Below, in pieces: positions 37,901 to 46,880 of a stretch of 64,000 bases of DNA (position 1 is its first letter; each line of letters begins with the position of its first letter). Both the position numbers and the translations under genes were made by a program. The notes under the pieces were generated by a model. The model did not search any database. It was given only the letters and a program-made list of their open reading frames with translations, and was not told where the DNA came from. This DNA comes from Paraburkholderia sp. FT54 (GTDB taxonomy: Bacteria > Pseudomonadota > Gammaproteobacteria > Burkholderiales > Burkholderiaceae). Location of the stretch: the NCBI RefSeq assembly GCF_031585635.1, contig NZ_CP134196.1, forward strand, positions 1,302,001 to 1,366,000, given 5' to 3'.

Positions 37901-38923
37901 ATGGGTCTGCTGTCATGGTGGCGGACGAGGCGCCGCGCGTCCCCGACAGACGATCCTCAGCAGGCGAAGGAAATCGTCGAGCGGATTGTCAGGCTCAGCC
38001 CGCAATTGCGCCTGACGCGCGATTACGAGGCGCGTATGGTGCCTGCTGCGCACCGGGCGACCGGCTATCTGCGCCGCCTCGTCGCGCAAGTGCCGGCCGC
38101 ACGGGAAGCCAGCGTGGCGGCGTGGGCAACGGATCCGTACATTCATGCGTTTTTCGCCACGCCTGACGACGTGGCTCAGGTCTTCAGCCAGTCGGAGGCA
38201 TTACGCAACTGCTTGCAGGATCACCCCGCGGCGGACGAGGTCTTCGCCGTACTCGGGATGGCCGTCAACGAGCGGCGCACTCTCGGTGCCGCGCAATATG
38301 GCGCAACCACGCGTACCGAAGTCGCACAGACGACGGTCAACTTCAGCGACCACCAGGTTCGCGTGTGTGCTGTGTCGGAAGCGGCGCTGCGGGAGGAAAT
38401 CGTTTTGCGGGTCGTCGATCAGCTTGCCCTCCAGGGACTCGGAGAGATCGAGGCGGACACGCTACGGCGCGATTCGCTGGAGCAGGAGCGGGCGCTGTTG
38501 CGCACGCGTTTGAAAATCCTCGAGCGGCAGGGGACGGGGGTCCGGTCGCTATTGGGGGGCGACGCGTCGAGCAGCTTCGCGGAAGCGACGCGACTGCAGG
38601 CGCAGCTCGACGAGAACGATCAGGCTCTGGCCAGTCTGGGCCTGAAAACCGAGGCGCTGGAGCGTGAACTGCAGATGGTTTGCAAGTTACTCGCGATGCC
38701 GGATGCACATGTGTACCTGCTTACAAAGAAGTTTTTGCTGGACCGGATGAACGTCGTCGTTGAAGACGGCGACACTCGCCCCGCGCAGGAGGTGGAACTG
38801 CAAATGGCGCGCATACCGACGAGTCCCGATGCATTACGTGTCTTTTCGATGGTGCGCTTCAAACGCGGAGATCTTCTGCCCGAGCGCGATATGCTGGCGG
38901 AAGCCAGGCGGCTGCTGATCTGA
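37901..38923 (+). CDS. Coiled-coil protein of unknown function
   Basis: I do not recognise this 340-residue cytoplasmic protein. The N-terminal half is helical (KEIVERIVRLSPQLRLTRDYEARM) and contains FATPDDVAQVFSQSEALRNC. Residues 175-270 form a strongly charged coiled coil (LEQERALLRTRLKILERQ; ATRLQAQLDENDQALASLG). The C-terminus ends with a compact FKRGDLLPERDMLAEARRLL. It follows the RRM-like gene by 15 bases and is probably the last gene of the efflux/Pqi unit. Confidence 0.75.
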   Translation: MGLLSWWRTRRRASPTDDPQQAKEIVERIVRLSPQLRLTRDYEARMVPAAHRATGYLRRLVAQVPAAREASVAAWATDPYIHAFFATPDDVAQVFSQSEALRNCLQDHPAADEVFAVLGMAVNERRTLGAAQYGATTRTEVAQTTVNFSDHQVRVCAVSEAALREEIVLRVVDQLALQGLGEIEADTLRRDSLEQERALLRTRLKILERQGTGVRSLLGGDASSSFAEATRLQAQLDENDQALASLGLKTEALERELQMVCKLLAMPDAHVYLLTKKFLLDRMNVVVEDGDTRPAQEVELQMARIPTSPDALRVFSMVRFKRGDLLPERDMLAEARRLLI

Positions 38924-38975
38924 CGGAAGGCGGCGCGCACTCGGTGGGGGACACGGCGAGCCGCGTGTTCCCGCC

Positions 38976-40049
38976 TCAATCGGTCCGGCGGGGGATGAGG
39001 TGGCCCTGACCGTCCGGATTGCCTTGCGCTACCAGCTTTTCCGGCTGGTTTATCCACGCGAGGAGCAGATGGTAAGTGACGGCAAGGATGACCGGACCGA
39101 TGAAAAGGCCGACGGCTCCTATTGCGATCAGACCGCCCAGTACGCCTGAGAGGATGAGCACCATTGGCAGCGCAACCGCGCGGCGGATGAGTATCGGCCG
39201 CAAAATGTTGTCGAGCGCCGAGACGCCGACGGTCCAGACGAGCAGCACGCTGGCCGTCAACTGCGCGTCGTGCATGAATAGCCAGATCACGCAGCCAAGC
39301 ATTGGCAGCAACGGCCCCAATTGTATGAGACACATGACGAGCATCAATGCGCTGAGCACGCCGGCGAATGGAATACCCGCGAGCCAGACGCCGGCCGCGC
39401 CGAGCGAAGCCTGCACAAGCGCCGTGACCACGACGCCGAGTGCGATCGCGCGGATCGACTGACCTGCGAGGTGGACGATGTTGGCGCCGTTTCCCGGCGT
39501 GACTCGCAAGGCCAATGCGGTCACGAGGTGGACCGCAGCTTCGCCTTGGCCGTAAAGCAACCCGCACACGATGATCATCAGTATCAGATGGACGGCAAAC
39601 GAGCCGACGAGACCCATCTGAAGCAGAAGCCATTTCGCGACGACGGCGGCATAGGGTTCCACCTTCGCGAGGATGCCCCCGGGACCCGCGTCGGACAGTT
39701 TTTGCCACTCGTCCGTTACACGTTCCATCAGCGGGACGCTGCTGAGCCAGTGAGGGGGCGATGGAAGCGCGTAGCCAGGCAGGCCCTCCACGAAGTCCAT
39801 GATCTCGGCTGTATGGCCGGCAAGCGTGGACACCGCGGCGTATGTCGGGATGCAGATTACAACGATTTCCAGCAACAGCATGACGGTGACGGCGAGTCCG
39901 CGCCGTCCCCCGAGCCACTGCTGGATTCTGAGCATGACCGGCCATGTCGTGACGACAATCGTCGTGCCCCAGATCAACGCGGGCACGAACGGATGCACGA
40001 TATAGAGGCTGCCGCCAATGAGCAGGAGAAGCGTCCCGACTGCCAGCAC
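38976..40049 (-). CDS. AI-2E family transporter (PerM/TqsA-like)
   Basis: The 357-residue protein has about eight hydrophobic segments and the family motifs QLGPLLPMLGCVIWL and GLFIGPVILAVTYHLL. Members act as small-molecule or Na+/H+ exporters; the ligand here is unknown. From 40049 back to a stop at about 40112 the frame stays open and encodes PQIIRPQVDLARI, similar to the N-terminus expected for the family, but there is no ATG or ribosome site. The GTG at 40049 is therefore only a provisional start, and the 5' end may be damaged. Confidence 0.8.
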   Translation of the reverse strand: MLAVGTLLLLIGGSLYIVHPFVPALIWGTTIVVTTWPVMLRIQQWLGGRRGLAVTVMLLLEIVVICIPTYAAVSTLAGHTAEIMDFVEGLPGYALPSPPHWLSSVPLMERVTDEWQKLSDAGPGGILAKVEPYAAVVAKWLLLQMGLVGSFAVHLILMIIVCGLLYGQGEAAVHLVTALALRVTPGNGANIVHLAGQSIRAIALGVVVTALVQASLGAAGVWLAGIPFAGVLSALMLVMCLIQLGPLLPMLGCVIWLFMHDAQLTASVLLVWTVGVSALDNILRPILIRRAVALPMVLILSGVLGGLIAIGAVGLFIGPVILAVTYHLLLAWINQPEKLVAQGNPDGQGHLIPRRTD

Positions 40050-40331
40050 GATTCGGGCAAGATCGACCTGGGGCCGAATTATCTGCGGCTGCGGCGGCTG
40101 CTGCGGGGTGGATTACGCCAGGTCATCCATCGTCGGTCCGGTTCCGGCTGAACTGCGCAATCAACTCATGCGCGTGGGCTTTGCCAAAACCGGCGTGCTG
40201 ACCGTCGGACCCGCGGGCCGCACGGCCAGATCGAGCGCAACCAGAGAAGAAGAACCCGGCGAGCGGCGCTCAACCGACGCATGCGTCGCCGGGAGCCATG
40301 GTGTGCGGCATTCCCCGCGGCAGCTGCGTAG

Positions 40332-40916
40332 CTATTTGGCTTGAGGTTCAACGGAAATTGCCACGGCTTCGTTGTAGAGCACTTCTAGCTGATCACCCTT
40401 CCTGATCAGTTTGAGCTGCTCAGGATCCTGTACGACAAGGTCCACCGAATTGCCTTGCGGACCTTTCAACGTCATCGAGCCGGTCTGGTGGTTGACGGCA
40501 GTAACGTTGGCCATGACTGTCATTTCCCTGCTTGCCGTGCCGCCAGGTTTGGCGCCCATCGGCGCGCGCTCCAGGGACTGGCTTTCGGTGACGGCAAGGG
40601 GTGCACCGCCCTTCTTGAGCGTGACGGTAACAGCCTGCGAATACTCCGCCGTGACCATGTCGCCAAGCTTGAGCTGGTCGAAGTTGCGTGCTTCCTCACC
40701 CACCACGACTTGCACGACCTTGCCTTTGGAGTCCTTTAGCCAGACCGTTCGCGTGGACGGTTCGATACCTACGACAGTCGAACTCGTCTTCACTGTGCCA
40801 GTCATGGATATTTTGCCGGGCGCGCTCTTGACTGACACCTGCGGCTCTGTCTGCGCGAAAGCCATAGTAGCGAGAGACACGAGCACCGCCGCGACGAAGA
40901 GTTTACTGTTTCTCAT
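40332..40916 (-). CDS. Exported protein of unknown function
   Basis: The 194-residue protein has a signal peptide (MRNSKLFVAAVLVSLATMAFAQ) and two similar beta-rich halves built around TVVGIEPSTRTVWLKDSKGKVVQVVVG and VTAVNHQTGSMTLKGPQGNSVDLVV, each followed by a hydrophilic RKGDQLEVLYNEAV-type turn. This looks like a duplicated small beta-barrel domain of a periplasmic protein. GGAG lies six bases before the ATG at 40916. No GACC box precedes it. Confidence 0.8.
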   Translation of the reverse strand: MRNSKLFVAAVLVSLATMAFAQTEPQVSVKSAPGKISMTGTVKTSSTVVGIEPSTRTVWLKDSKGKVVQVVVGEEARNFDQLKLGDMVTAEYSQAVTVTLKKGGAPLAVTESQSLERAPMGAKPGGTASREMTVMANVTAVNHQTGSMTLKGPQGNSVDLVVQDPEQLKLIRKGDQLEVLYNEAVAISVEPQAK

Positions 40917-41015
40917 GCTGTTCTCCATGAACGCCTGCACGCACATTGACTTGGGGGCTGAATGGCCGTTGAATTTTCATGACGGACGCGCATTGACCGG
41001 CTTACACGCTAAAGT

Positions 41016-41489
41016 TCATTTGATGGTGTAGCCGCGACCTTCCATACACGCGCCATAGGCGCGATTGAATGTGTCCATCGCACCCTGCGCCTGCGACTGT
41101 GTCGATGCCGCGGCCGCGCGCCGGTTCTGCCGCGCGCGCGATCCGCCGACCATCGTACCGGTTGCGGCGCCGATCGCCGCTCCTTTGCCCGCGTCACCCG
41201 CTATTGCTCCGATGACCGCGCCTCCGGCCGCGCCGCGCGCGGCGCCCTGAACGCGCTCACCGCCGCCCACTGCCGGTCCGGAAGGCGGAGGCGGGGCGTT
41301 GGCCAGCGCCGCCGGGTCCACGCCGGTGTTGTTCTTGGCCCACGAATAACACGCGCCGTCATCCTGCTGTTGCATTTGCTGGCTTTGTCCTTTCGCGGGA
41401 TAGGCGATGGGTTTCGATTGCGCCATGCCATCGACTGATATCGAAGCCGCTAAAGCGGTGAGAAGAAAGTACTTTGTCAACGTAGTCAC
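41016..41489 (-). CDS. Glycine-zipper periplasmic protein (YMGG-like)
   Basis: The 157-residue protein has a signal peptide (MTTLTKYFLLTALAASISVDGMAQ), a Gln-rich segment, a conserved CYSWAKNNTGVDP stretch and a glycine-zipper region (GAARGAAGGAVIGAIAGDAGKGAAIGAATGTMVGG), then a C-terminal FNRAYGACMEGRGYTIK. Such proteins sit in or under the outer membrane. A GACC box lies 178 bases upstream but points the other way, to the DUF3300 gene. Confidence 0.85.
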   Translation of the reverse strand: MTTLTKYFLLTALAASISVDGMAQSKPIAYPAKGQSQQMQQQDDGACYSWAKNNTGVDPAALANAPPPPSGPAVGGGERVQGAARGAAGGAVIGAIAGDAGKGAAIGAATGTMVGGSRARQNRRAAAASTQSQAQGAMDTFNRAYGACMEGRGYTIK

Positions 41490-41666
41490 GGCGACTCCTT
41501 GCGTAAGTCCACGCTCATGCGGACCGCCGTCTGCCTCTTCGGGCGGGCGTCAGGTCGAAGCTGGCGCAGGCTGTTGGGTCCTGTCAGGATCGGGCGCTCG
41601 GCGAGGCGTCTGCAGCGATGGCATTTTCGCTTTCATCATTGCGTCCAGAGGTGTTGTGCGCAATCG

Positions 41667-41708
41667 GACCAAGGTCGTATTTGCAACAGGGCACACGTTT
41701 GGTTCAAA
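41667..41708 (+). promoter_or_regulatory. GACC-box promoter of the DUF3300 gene
   Basis: GGACCAAGGTCGTATTTG has its core at 41667-41676. TTTGCA stands at the -35 position, and TTCAAA (41703-41708) follows after 17 bases. The predicted start is near 41715, 96 bases before the ATG. The rest of the 41490-41810 gap shows nothing else that I can name. Confidence 0.7.
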
Positions 41709-41810
41709 CTGTATCCGTGCGACACGCGTGTCTCGTTTCCATTGATTCGGATAACTGCCTTTTACGGGCCACCAGCCGATTTGAGTGGTGAAGCGTGCGA
41801 GGAAGCATCC

Positions 41811-43217
41811 ATGGACCGCGTTATGCGTGCTTTCGAACAAATCATCTCGTTTGAGTGGGCGCTCGACAGGTGGCCGCGAGCGGTTGTCTTTCAGGAGCTA
41901 ACGTTGCCCCGGATCTTGATCCATGCGCTGATCGTCGCAATGCTGGCGCTCTACGCCATGTCGTCCACGACGTTCTCAAATGCGCAGTCCCCGGCCGCGG
42001 ACGTCGAGGCGACCGCCGTCCCCGCCGCGACGCTCGACAAACTTGTCGGGCCCATTGCGTTATATCCAGACGATCTCATCGCCATCATTCTTCCCGCTGC
42101 GACCTACCCGGTGGAGATCGTGCAGGCGGACCGCTTCCTCGATCAACGCAAGAGTGACAAGTCGCTCAAAGTCAATGAGAGCTGGCACGATCCCGTGAAG
42201 GCCTTGCTGAATTATCCCGAGGTCGTCAAAAGAATGAGTACCGATCTCGACTGGACGATCAGCGTCGGCGAAGCCGTCGTCGCCGATCAGGGCGCGGTAC
42301 TGGAGGCGGTGCAGCGCTTCCGGCGTCAAACGCAGGCGGCGGGTCAGCTCAAATCCGATGACAAGCAGGTCGTGGTGGTCGAGAAGGAGGTGATCAAGAT
42401 CGTCCCGGCCGATCCGCAGGTGATCTACGTGCCGCAATACAACCCGACCACCGTCGTGGTAGCCGGCGCACCTCCGACCTATGCCTACCTGCCCGCGCCT
42501 TATCCGGCCTACTACTATCCCTACGCGCCGGGAGCTGCGCTCGCGACTGGCCTGATATGGGGCGCGGCGATTTCCGCGGCCTGGAATGGCGGACACTATG
42601 AGACTCATTACGGAGGCGGCGGCAATAACAACATCAACATCAACCGGGAAAGGAACGTCGAGCGAGGCGATAGGGAAAGGAATGTCGAGCGAGGCAATAT
42701 CAACACGGGCAATATCAACACGGGCGATGTCAACCGCACGCGAGCCCAGGGAGGGCAATCGTCCGCATGGCGATCCGAGAAGAAGCCTGGCCAGGTCAGC
42801 GGCACGACAGGCCGCGCCGCTGGCGCGCAACGGGTCGGCGATGCACCGGGCCGCGGCGCCGCGGGAGGCGGTAATGGGTTTTCAGGAGGAGGGCCGCAAG
42901 CGGCTCAGCGCCCCGCTACGCCAGCCACGAGAGACCAGGGCGGTCAGCGCTCCGCTTCGGCAGCCACGCGGGAGCAAGGCGCGAGGGCCTCGCAAGGCGG
43001 CGGGGGCGATGCGTTTAGCGGCTACGGATCCGCGCGCGACGCACAAGCGAATAGTTCAAGGGGCGCCGCGAGTCGTCAGTCTTACTCCGACACCCGCAGC
43101 CGGGCTCCCCAGGCTTCCGGTCATGCCGGCGGTGGATTTTCATCGGGTGGCGGCCGTGGTGGCGGCGGTGGCGGGTTCTCCCGTGGTGGCGGTGGTCGCG
43201 GCGGCGGACGGCGATAG
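41811..43217 (+). CDS. DUF3300 protein with Gly/Asn-rich tail
   Basis: The 468-residue protein begins with a 40-residue leader and a hydrophobic helix (LIHALIVAMLALYAM). The DUF3300 domain (about 70-240; VGPIALYPDDLIAIILPAATYP, YPEVVKRMSTDLDWT, PADPQVIYVPQYNP) follows. The second half is low complexity: NINTG-type repeats, RERNVERG repeats and a glycine-rich end (GGFSSGGGRGGGGGGFSRGG). It is probably exported. The repeats look expansion-prone. It carries a GACC-box promoter and is followed 11 bases later by a DUF2950 gene; the two families commonly occur together. Confidence 0.85.
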   Translation: MDRVMRAFEQIISFEWALDRWPRAVVFQELTLPRILIHALIVAMLALYAMSSTTFSNAQSPAADVEATAVPAATLDKLVGPIALYPDDLIAIILPAATYPVEIVQADRFLDQRKSDKSLKVNESWHDPVKALLNYPEVVKRMSTDLDWTISVGEAVVADQGAVLEAVQRFRRQTQAAGQLKSDDKQVVVVEKEVIKIVPADPQVIYVPQYNPTTVVVAGAPPTYAYLPAPYPAYYYPYAPGAALATGLIWGAAISAAWNGGHYETHYGGGGNNNININRERNVERGDRERNVERGNINTGNINTGDVNRTRAQGGQSSAWRSEKKPGQVSGTTGRAAGAQRVGDAPGRGAAGGGNGFSGGGPQAAQRPATPATRDQGGQRSASAATREQGARASQGGGGDAFSGYGSARDAQANSSRGAASRQSYSDTRSRAPQASGHAGGGFSSGGGRGGGGGGFSRGGGGRGGGRR

Positions 43218-43228
43218 GGAGAATGACA

Positions 43229-44188
43229 ATGACTGACCGGATCAGGGCCGGCACCAACCGGCGCCCGCAATCGCGGCCCAGCCTGGCCAGGTGGTGCGGG
43301 TTATACGCCTTGGTTCTCGCACTGCTGGTTCCGTTCGGTGCGTTCGCCGCTGGGCAACGCACGTTCGCCACGCCGGAGGAAGCGGTCACCGCTTTGTCCG
43401 AGGCGCTGAAGGCCAGCGATGAAGCGACGTTGGTCGCCATTTTCGGCGAGGCGCACAAGCGCCTCGTGGTGTCGCCGGATCAGGCGGAGAATGCGGCGAA
43501 TTGGGCGAAGGCGAGCGCGGAACTGAATGCCTTCCACGTCCTCGATGAAGCCGGACCGGATCGCAGGATTCTGCTGGTCGGCGACGAGGCCTGGCCGATG
43601 CCGATCCCCATCGTGAAGGAGAACGGCAGCTGGCGGTTCGCCACGGAACTCGGCGAGGACGAAATCCTGAATCGCCGTATCGGCGCAAACGAACGCGAGG
43701 CAATCCACGTGCTGCACGCCTATCTCGACGCCCAGCGCGAATATGCGTCACGTGATCGAAACCATGATGGCCTGCTGGAATACGCGCAAAAACTCGCCAG
43801 CACGCCCGGCAAGCAGGACGGCCTCTACTGGCGCTCGGACGAGAGCAGCGGTGAAGAAGCCAGTCCATTCGGGCCGCTGATCGCCGCCAGTTCGGTCTAT
43901 CTGAAGGGCCACCAGGCGGGCGACGCTTATCGGGGATATCACTTTCGCATTTTGACGCGGCAAGGCAAGAATGCGGCTGGCGGGGCCTTCAGCTACATCA
44001 TCAACGGGCACATGCTCGCCGGTTTTGCGATGGTCGCCTATCCGGCCGAATACGGTACGAGCGGCGTGATGACTTTCGTGGTCAACAACAACGGGGTGAT
44101 TTACCAGAAGAATCGTGGCGAGAACGCGCCGCCTGTCACGGTGTTCGATCCGGATCAAACATGGCAGCGCGTGAAGGATCCGTATTGA
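43229..44188 (+). CDS. DUF2950 exported protein
   Basis: The 319-residue protein has a signal segment (WCGLYALVLALLVPFGAFAAGQ) and the full DUF2950 domain (FATPEEAVTALSEALKASDEATLVAIFG, GSWRFATELGEDEILNRRIGANE, YHFRILTRQGKNAAGGAFSYI, QTWQRVKDPY). It follows the DUF3300 gene by 11 bases. I choose ATG 43229, seven bases after AGGGAG; ATG 43223 lies too close. Function is unknown. Confidence 0.87.
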   Translation: MTDRIRAGTNRRPQSRPSLARWCGLYALVLALLVPFGAFAAGQRTFATPEEAVTALSEALKASDEATLVAIFGEAHKRLVVSPDQAENAANWAKASAELNAFHVLDEAGPDRRILLVGDEAWPMPIPIVKENGSWRFATELGEDEILNRRIGANEREAIHVLHAYLDAQREYASRDRNHDGLLEYAQKLASTPGKQDGLYWRSDESSGEEASPFGPLIAASSVYLKGHQAGDAYRGYHFRILTRQGKNAAGGAFSYIINGHMLAGFAMVAYPAEYGTSGVMTFVVNNNGVIYQKNRGENAPPVTVFDPDQTWQRVKDPY

Positions 44189-44287
44189 GGCGGTCGGCGC
44201 GCTCGAAGCCCGACTCTCGTGGATCGCCGGCGGCTTCGACGTTACGAAAGCACGAAAGCACGAAAGCGCGGTTACGCAGGCATCTAG

Positions 44288-44329
44288 GACCAAGGTCCGA
44301 TGTGGACCGCGCGGACCACTGCCTATGCT
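44288..44329 (+). promoter_or_regulatory. GACC-box promoter of the SulP gene
   Basis: GGACCAAGGTCCGATG has its core at 44288-44297. TGTGGA stands at the -35 position, and TATGCT (44324-44329), the best -10 of the set, follows after 17 bases. The predicted start is near 44336. Confidence 0.72.
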
Positions 44330-44431
44330 TGAGGAGCAGCACGGGCCGACCGGGGGGCGTCGTCCGCTGGATCGTGGAATGGCGCGCGCCCGTGCTCCTG
44401 TCGAGTTTGCTTCCGTCCGCGAGGCGCTACG

Positions 44432-46198
44432 TTGACCAACGAATCCAGTGTCACTGATCCGGTGACAGACCGCCTGTCCGCGCGCGGGCGGTACAACGTG
44501 TTTCCGCCCGCACAATGGCTGAGAGCCTATCGGCCTCGATGGCTCGTGAAAGACGCGGTCGCCGGAGTGACGCTCGCGGCCTACGGGATTCCAGTTTCGC
44601 TCGCGTACGCATCGCTGGCCGGCTTACCCCCGCAATATGGCATCTACGGTTATCTCGTCGGTGGGCTCTTCTACGCACTGTTCGGTTCGTCGCGCCAGCT
44701 CGCGATCGGTCCGACGTCGGCGATCTCGATGCTGGTCGGCGTGACCGTCGCGGGAATGGCAGATGGCGATCCAGCGCGCTGGGCTTCGATAGCGGCGCTC
44801 ACGGCCGTGCTGATCGCCGGCATGTGTCTGGTGGCCTGGCTGCTACGCTTGAGTTCACTGGTCAATTTTATCAGCGAGACGATCCTCCTCGGCTTCAAGG
44901 CAGGCGCGGCGTTGACTATCGCCATGACCCAACTGCCCAAACTCTTCGGGGTCAGTGGAGGCGGAGAGTCGTTCTTCGAGCGGATCGCCGTGCTCGGCGG
45001 GCAGCTGGACCAGACCAATCTCGCCGTGCTCGCATTCGGTCTGGTCTGCATTGCATTGCTGCTGCTCGGCGAAAAATATCTGCCGGGACGTCCGGTTGCT
45101 CTTTTCGTCGTGATCGCGTCGATCGTAGTGCTGTCCATCACGCCGCTGGCAGCTTCTGGATTCAAGCTCGTGGGTGCCCTGCCTCAGGGCTTGCCCGAAT
45201 TCCGCCTGCCAGGGCTGCGGATACGCGATGTCGATGGAGTCCTCCCGCTCGCTTTTGCGTGCCTGTTGCTGGGGTATGTCGAGAGCGTTTCGGCGGCGCG
45301 TGCGCTCGCTCAGGCACACGGTGACGAGATCGACGCCCGTCAGGAACTGTTCGCTCTGGGAGCCGCGAATCTGGCTGCGGGATTGTTCCAGGCGTACCCA
45401 GTCGCGGGCGGACTTTCCCAATCATCAGTGAATGACAAGGCGGGCGCACGGACTCCGCTTGCGCTGGTATTCGCGTCGATCGCCATCGGGCTCTGTCTTA
45501 TGTTTCTGACCGGTCTGCTGGCCAACTTGCCCAATGTCGTGCTGGCGGCCATTGTGCTGGTGGCCGTGAAGGGGCTGGTCAATGTCAGTGAGTTACGCCA
45601 TGTCTGGCGCGTGAGCCGTTTTGAATTCGCCATATCCATGGTGGCGTTTGCGGCCGTGCTGATGCTGGGAATTCTGAAGGGAGTGATTGTCGCGGTCCTT
45701 GTCTCGATGCTCCTGATCATCCGGCGTGCCGCGCACCCCCATGTCGCGGTGCTAGGGCGTATCCCTGGCACGCGCATTTTCTCGGACATCGAGCGGCACG
45801 CCGAGAACGAAACGATTGCGCATGTGCTGACCGTGCGCGTCGAGGCATCGCTGCTTTACTTTAATGTCGAGCACGTGCGCGAGACCGTCTGGTGGAAGAT
45901 CCGGACAGCTTCCGAGCCGGTCGAACTGGTGATCTGGGACCTCTCCGCGTCGCCGGTTGTCGACCTCGCGGGCGTGCGGATGCTGCAGGCGTTGCACGAC
46001 GCGCTTCAGGCCGCCGGCACGGCGATGAAAGTGGTTGCCGCACACGCGGACGTGCGGGACATGCTGCGTGCCGAGGGACTCGAAGATCGTTTTGGCCGCA
46101 TCGATCGGCGCGGCTCGGTGGCGGACCTCGTCGACGAGTTCCAGTCGAAGGGGAACGTTGTCGATGGCCCGGATGTGGCACCCCAGGCCACGACGTGA
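44432..46198 (+). CDS. SulP-family anion transporter with STAS domain
   Basis: The 588-residue protein has the SulP core (AVAGVTLAAYGIPVSLAYASLAGLPPQYGIYG; about 12-14 helices) and a C-terminal STAS domain (about 450-560; VEASLLYFNVEHVRETV, DLSASPVVDLAGVRML). SulP proteins carry sulfate, bicarbonate or dicarboxylates; the substrate here is unknown. The start is a TTG at 44432 with a GAGG site, an uncommon start codon that limits translation. It has its own GACC-box promoter, and a dicarboxylate or bicarbonate role would fit the neighbouring decarboxylases. Confidence 0.9.
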   Translation: MTNESSVTDPVTDRLSARGRYNVFPPAQWLRAYRPRWLVKDAVAGVTLAAYGIPVSLAYASLAGLPPQYGIYGYLVGGLFYALFGSSRQLAIGPTSAISMLVGVTVAGMADGDPARWASIAALTAVLIAGMCLVAWLLRLSSLVNFISETILLGFKAGAALTIAMTQLPKLFGVSGGGESFFERIAVLGGQLDQTNLAVLAFGLVCIALLLLGEKYLPGRPVALFVVIASIVVLSITPLAASGFKLVGALPQGLPEFRLPGLRIRDVDGVLPLAFACLLLGYVESVSAARALAQAHGDEIDARQELFALGAANLAAGLFQAYPVAGGLSQSSVNDKAGARTPLALVFASIAIGLCLMFLTGLLANLPNVVLAAIVLVAVKGLVNVSELRHVWRVSRFEFAISMVAFAAVLMLGILKGVIVAVLVSMLLIIRRAAHPHVAVLGRIPGTRIFSDIERHAENETIAHVLTVRVEASLLYFNVEHVRETVWWKIRTASEPVELVIWDLSASPVVDLAGVRMLQALHDALQAAGTAMKVVAAHADVRDMLRAEGLEDRFGRIDRRGSVADLVDEFQSKGNVVDGPDVAPQATT

Positions 46199-46232
46199 AG
46201 TGTGGCCGATCCGCTGTCAACGGAGATGACCT

Positions 46233-46631
46233 ATGCGAGTCCAATCCCACAAGGCCGTACACCTGTTCCCACGCAGGATCGTCGGCGCCGCGCTGCTGGT
46301 CGGCGCGACTTTCAGCCATGCTGCCAATCTGAACTTTCTGAAAGACACGCCAGTAAGCTACATGAAGGACGCCGATCGTAAGGCGCTCAACGATGCAGCC
46401 CAGGTGGCGCTCGAAACAAAGAAGGACGGCGAATCGTTCGAATGGAACAATTCGGGCACCGGCAACTCCGTTTCGATCAAGGGCACGGTGACTCCGCACG
46501 ATACATCGAAGGAGGGCGACAGAACCTGTCGGACCGCGACGCTTGTCGCGATTGCAAAAGGCCAGACGCAAAGCTGGACGCCGACCGTTTGCAAACAGGG
46601 AAACGGACCCTGGAAGATCCTCAGGAAATGA
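46233..46631 (+). CDS. Exported 17-kDa surface-antigen-like protein
   Basis: The 132-residue protein has a signal segment (RRIVGAALLVGATFSHAAN) and a small beta domain with SFEWNNSGTGNSVSIKGTVTPHD, CRTATLVAIAKGQTQSWTPTVCKQGNGPWKIL. The latter resembles the C-terminal part of the rickettsial 17-kDa antigen family and carries two conserved cysteines. It follows the SulP gene by 34 bases and probably shares its promoter. Function is unknown. Confidence 0.78.
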   Translation: MRVQSHKAVHLFPRRIVGAALLVGATFSHAANLNFLKDTPVSYMKDADRKALNDAAQVALETKKDGESFEWNNSGTGNSVSIKGTVTPHDTSKEGDRTCRTATLVAIAKGQTQSWTPTVCKQGNGPWKILRK

Positions 46632-46716
46632 GCGCATTGGCTGAGCGGTTGACCTGATTGCGCACATACGGTCGAAGCCGCCGAAAAAGCCTGAATGACC
46701 TGGGGTTGGTTCGTGG

Positions 46717-46758
46717 GACCAAGGTCGTATTGTCTGTTGACGGGAGAAAAACCATTGT
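46717..46758 (+). promoter_or_regulatory. GACC-box promoter of aspT1-asd
   Basis: GGGACCAAGGTCGTATTG has its core at 46717-46726. TTGTCT (46730-46735) and CATTGT (46753-46758) follow with a 17-base spacer. A further GACC...AGTC pair spans 46768-46784, just past the predicted start point. The region up to about 46800 is closely similar to those at 50.8 and 60.26 kb. Confidence 0.78.
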
Positions 46759-46880
46759 AGCGATGGAGACCGATTCGAGAAGTCTGGAGTCGTCCGGATG
46801 AAACTCGGCGGCCGTGATCCCTTCACAACACACCCGCTTCCACATCCGTGTCAACGGGCGAACCGCAGGCGAGGGCTACG

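Noticed and set aside
42640..42735. Short direct repeats resembling a CRISPR array
   Set aside because: The units are in-frame codon repeats (RERNVERG, NINTG) of the DUF3300 coding region, with no spacers and no cas genes.
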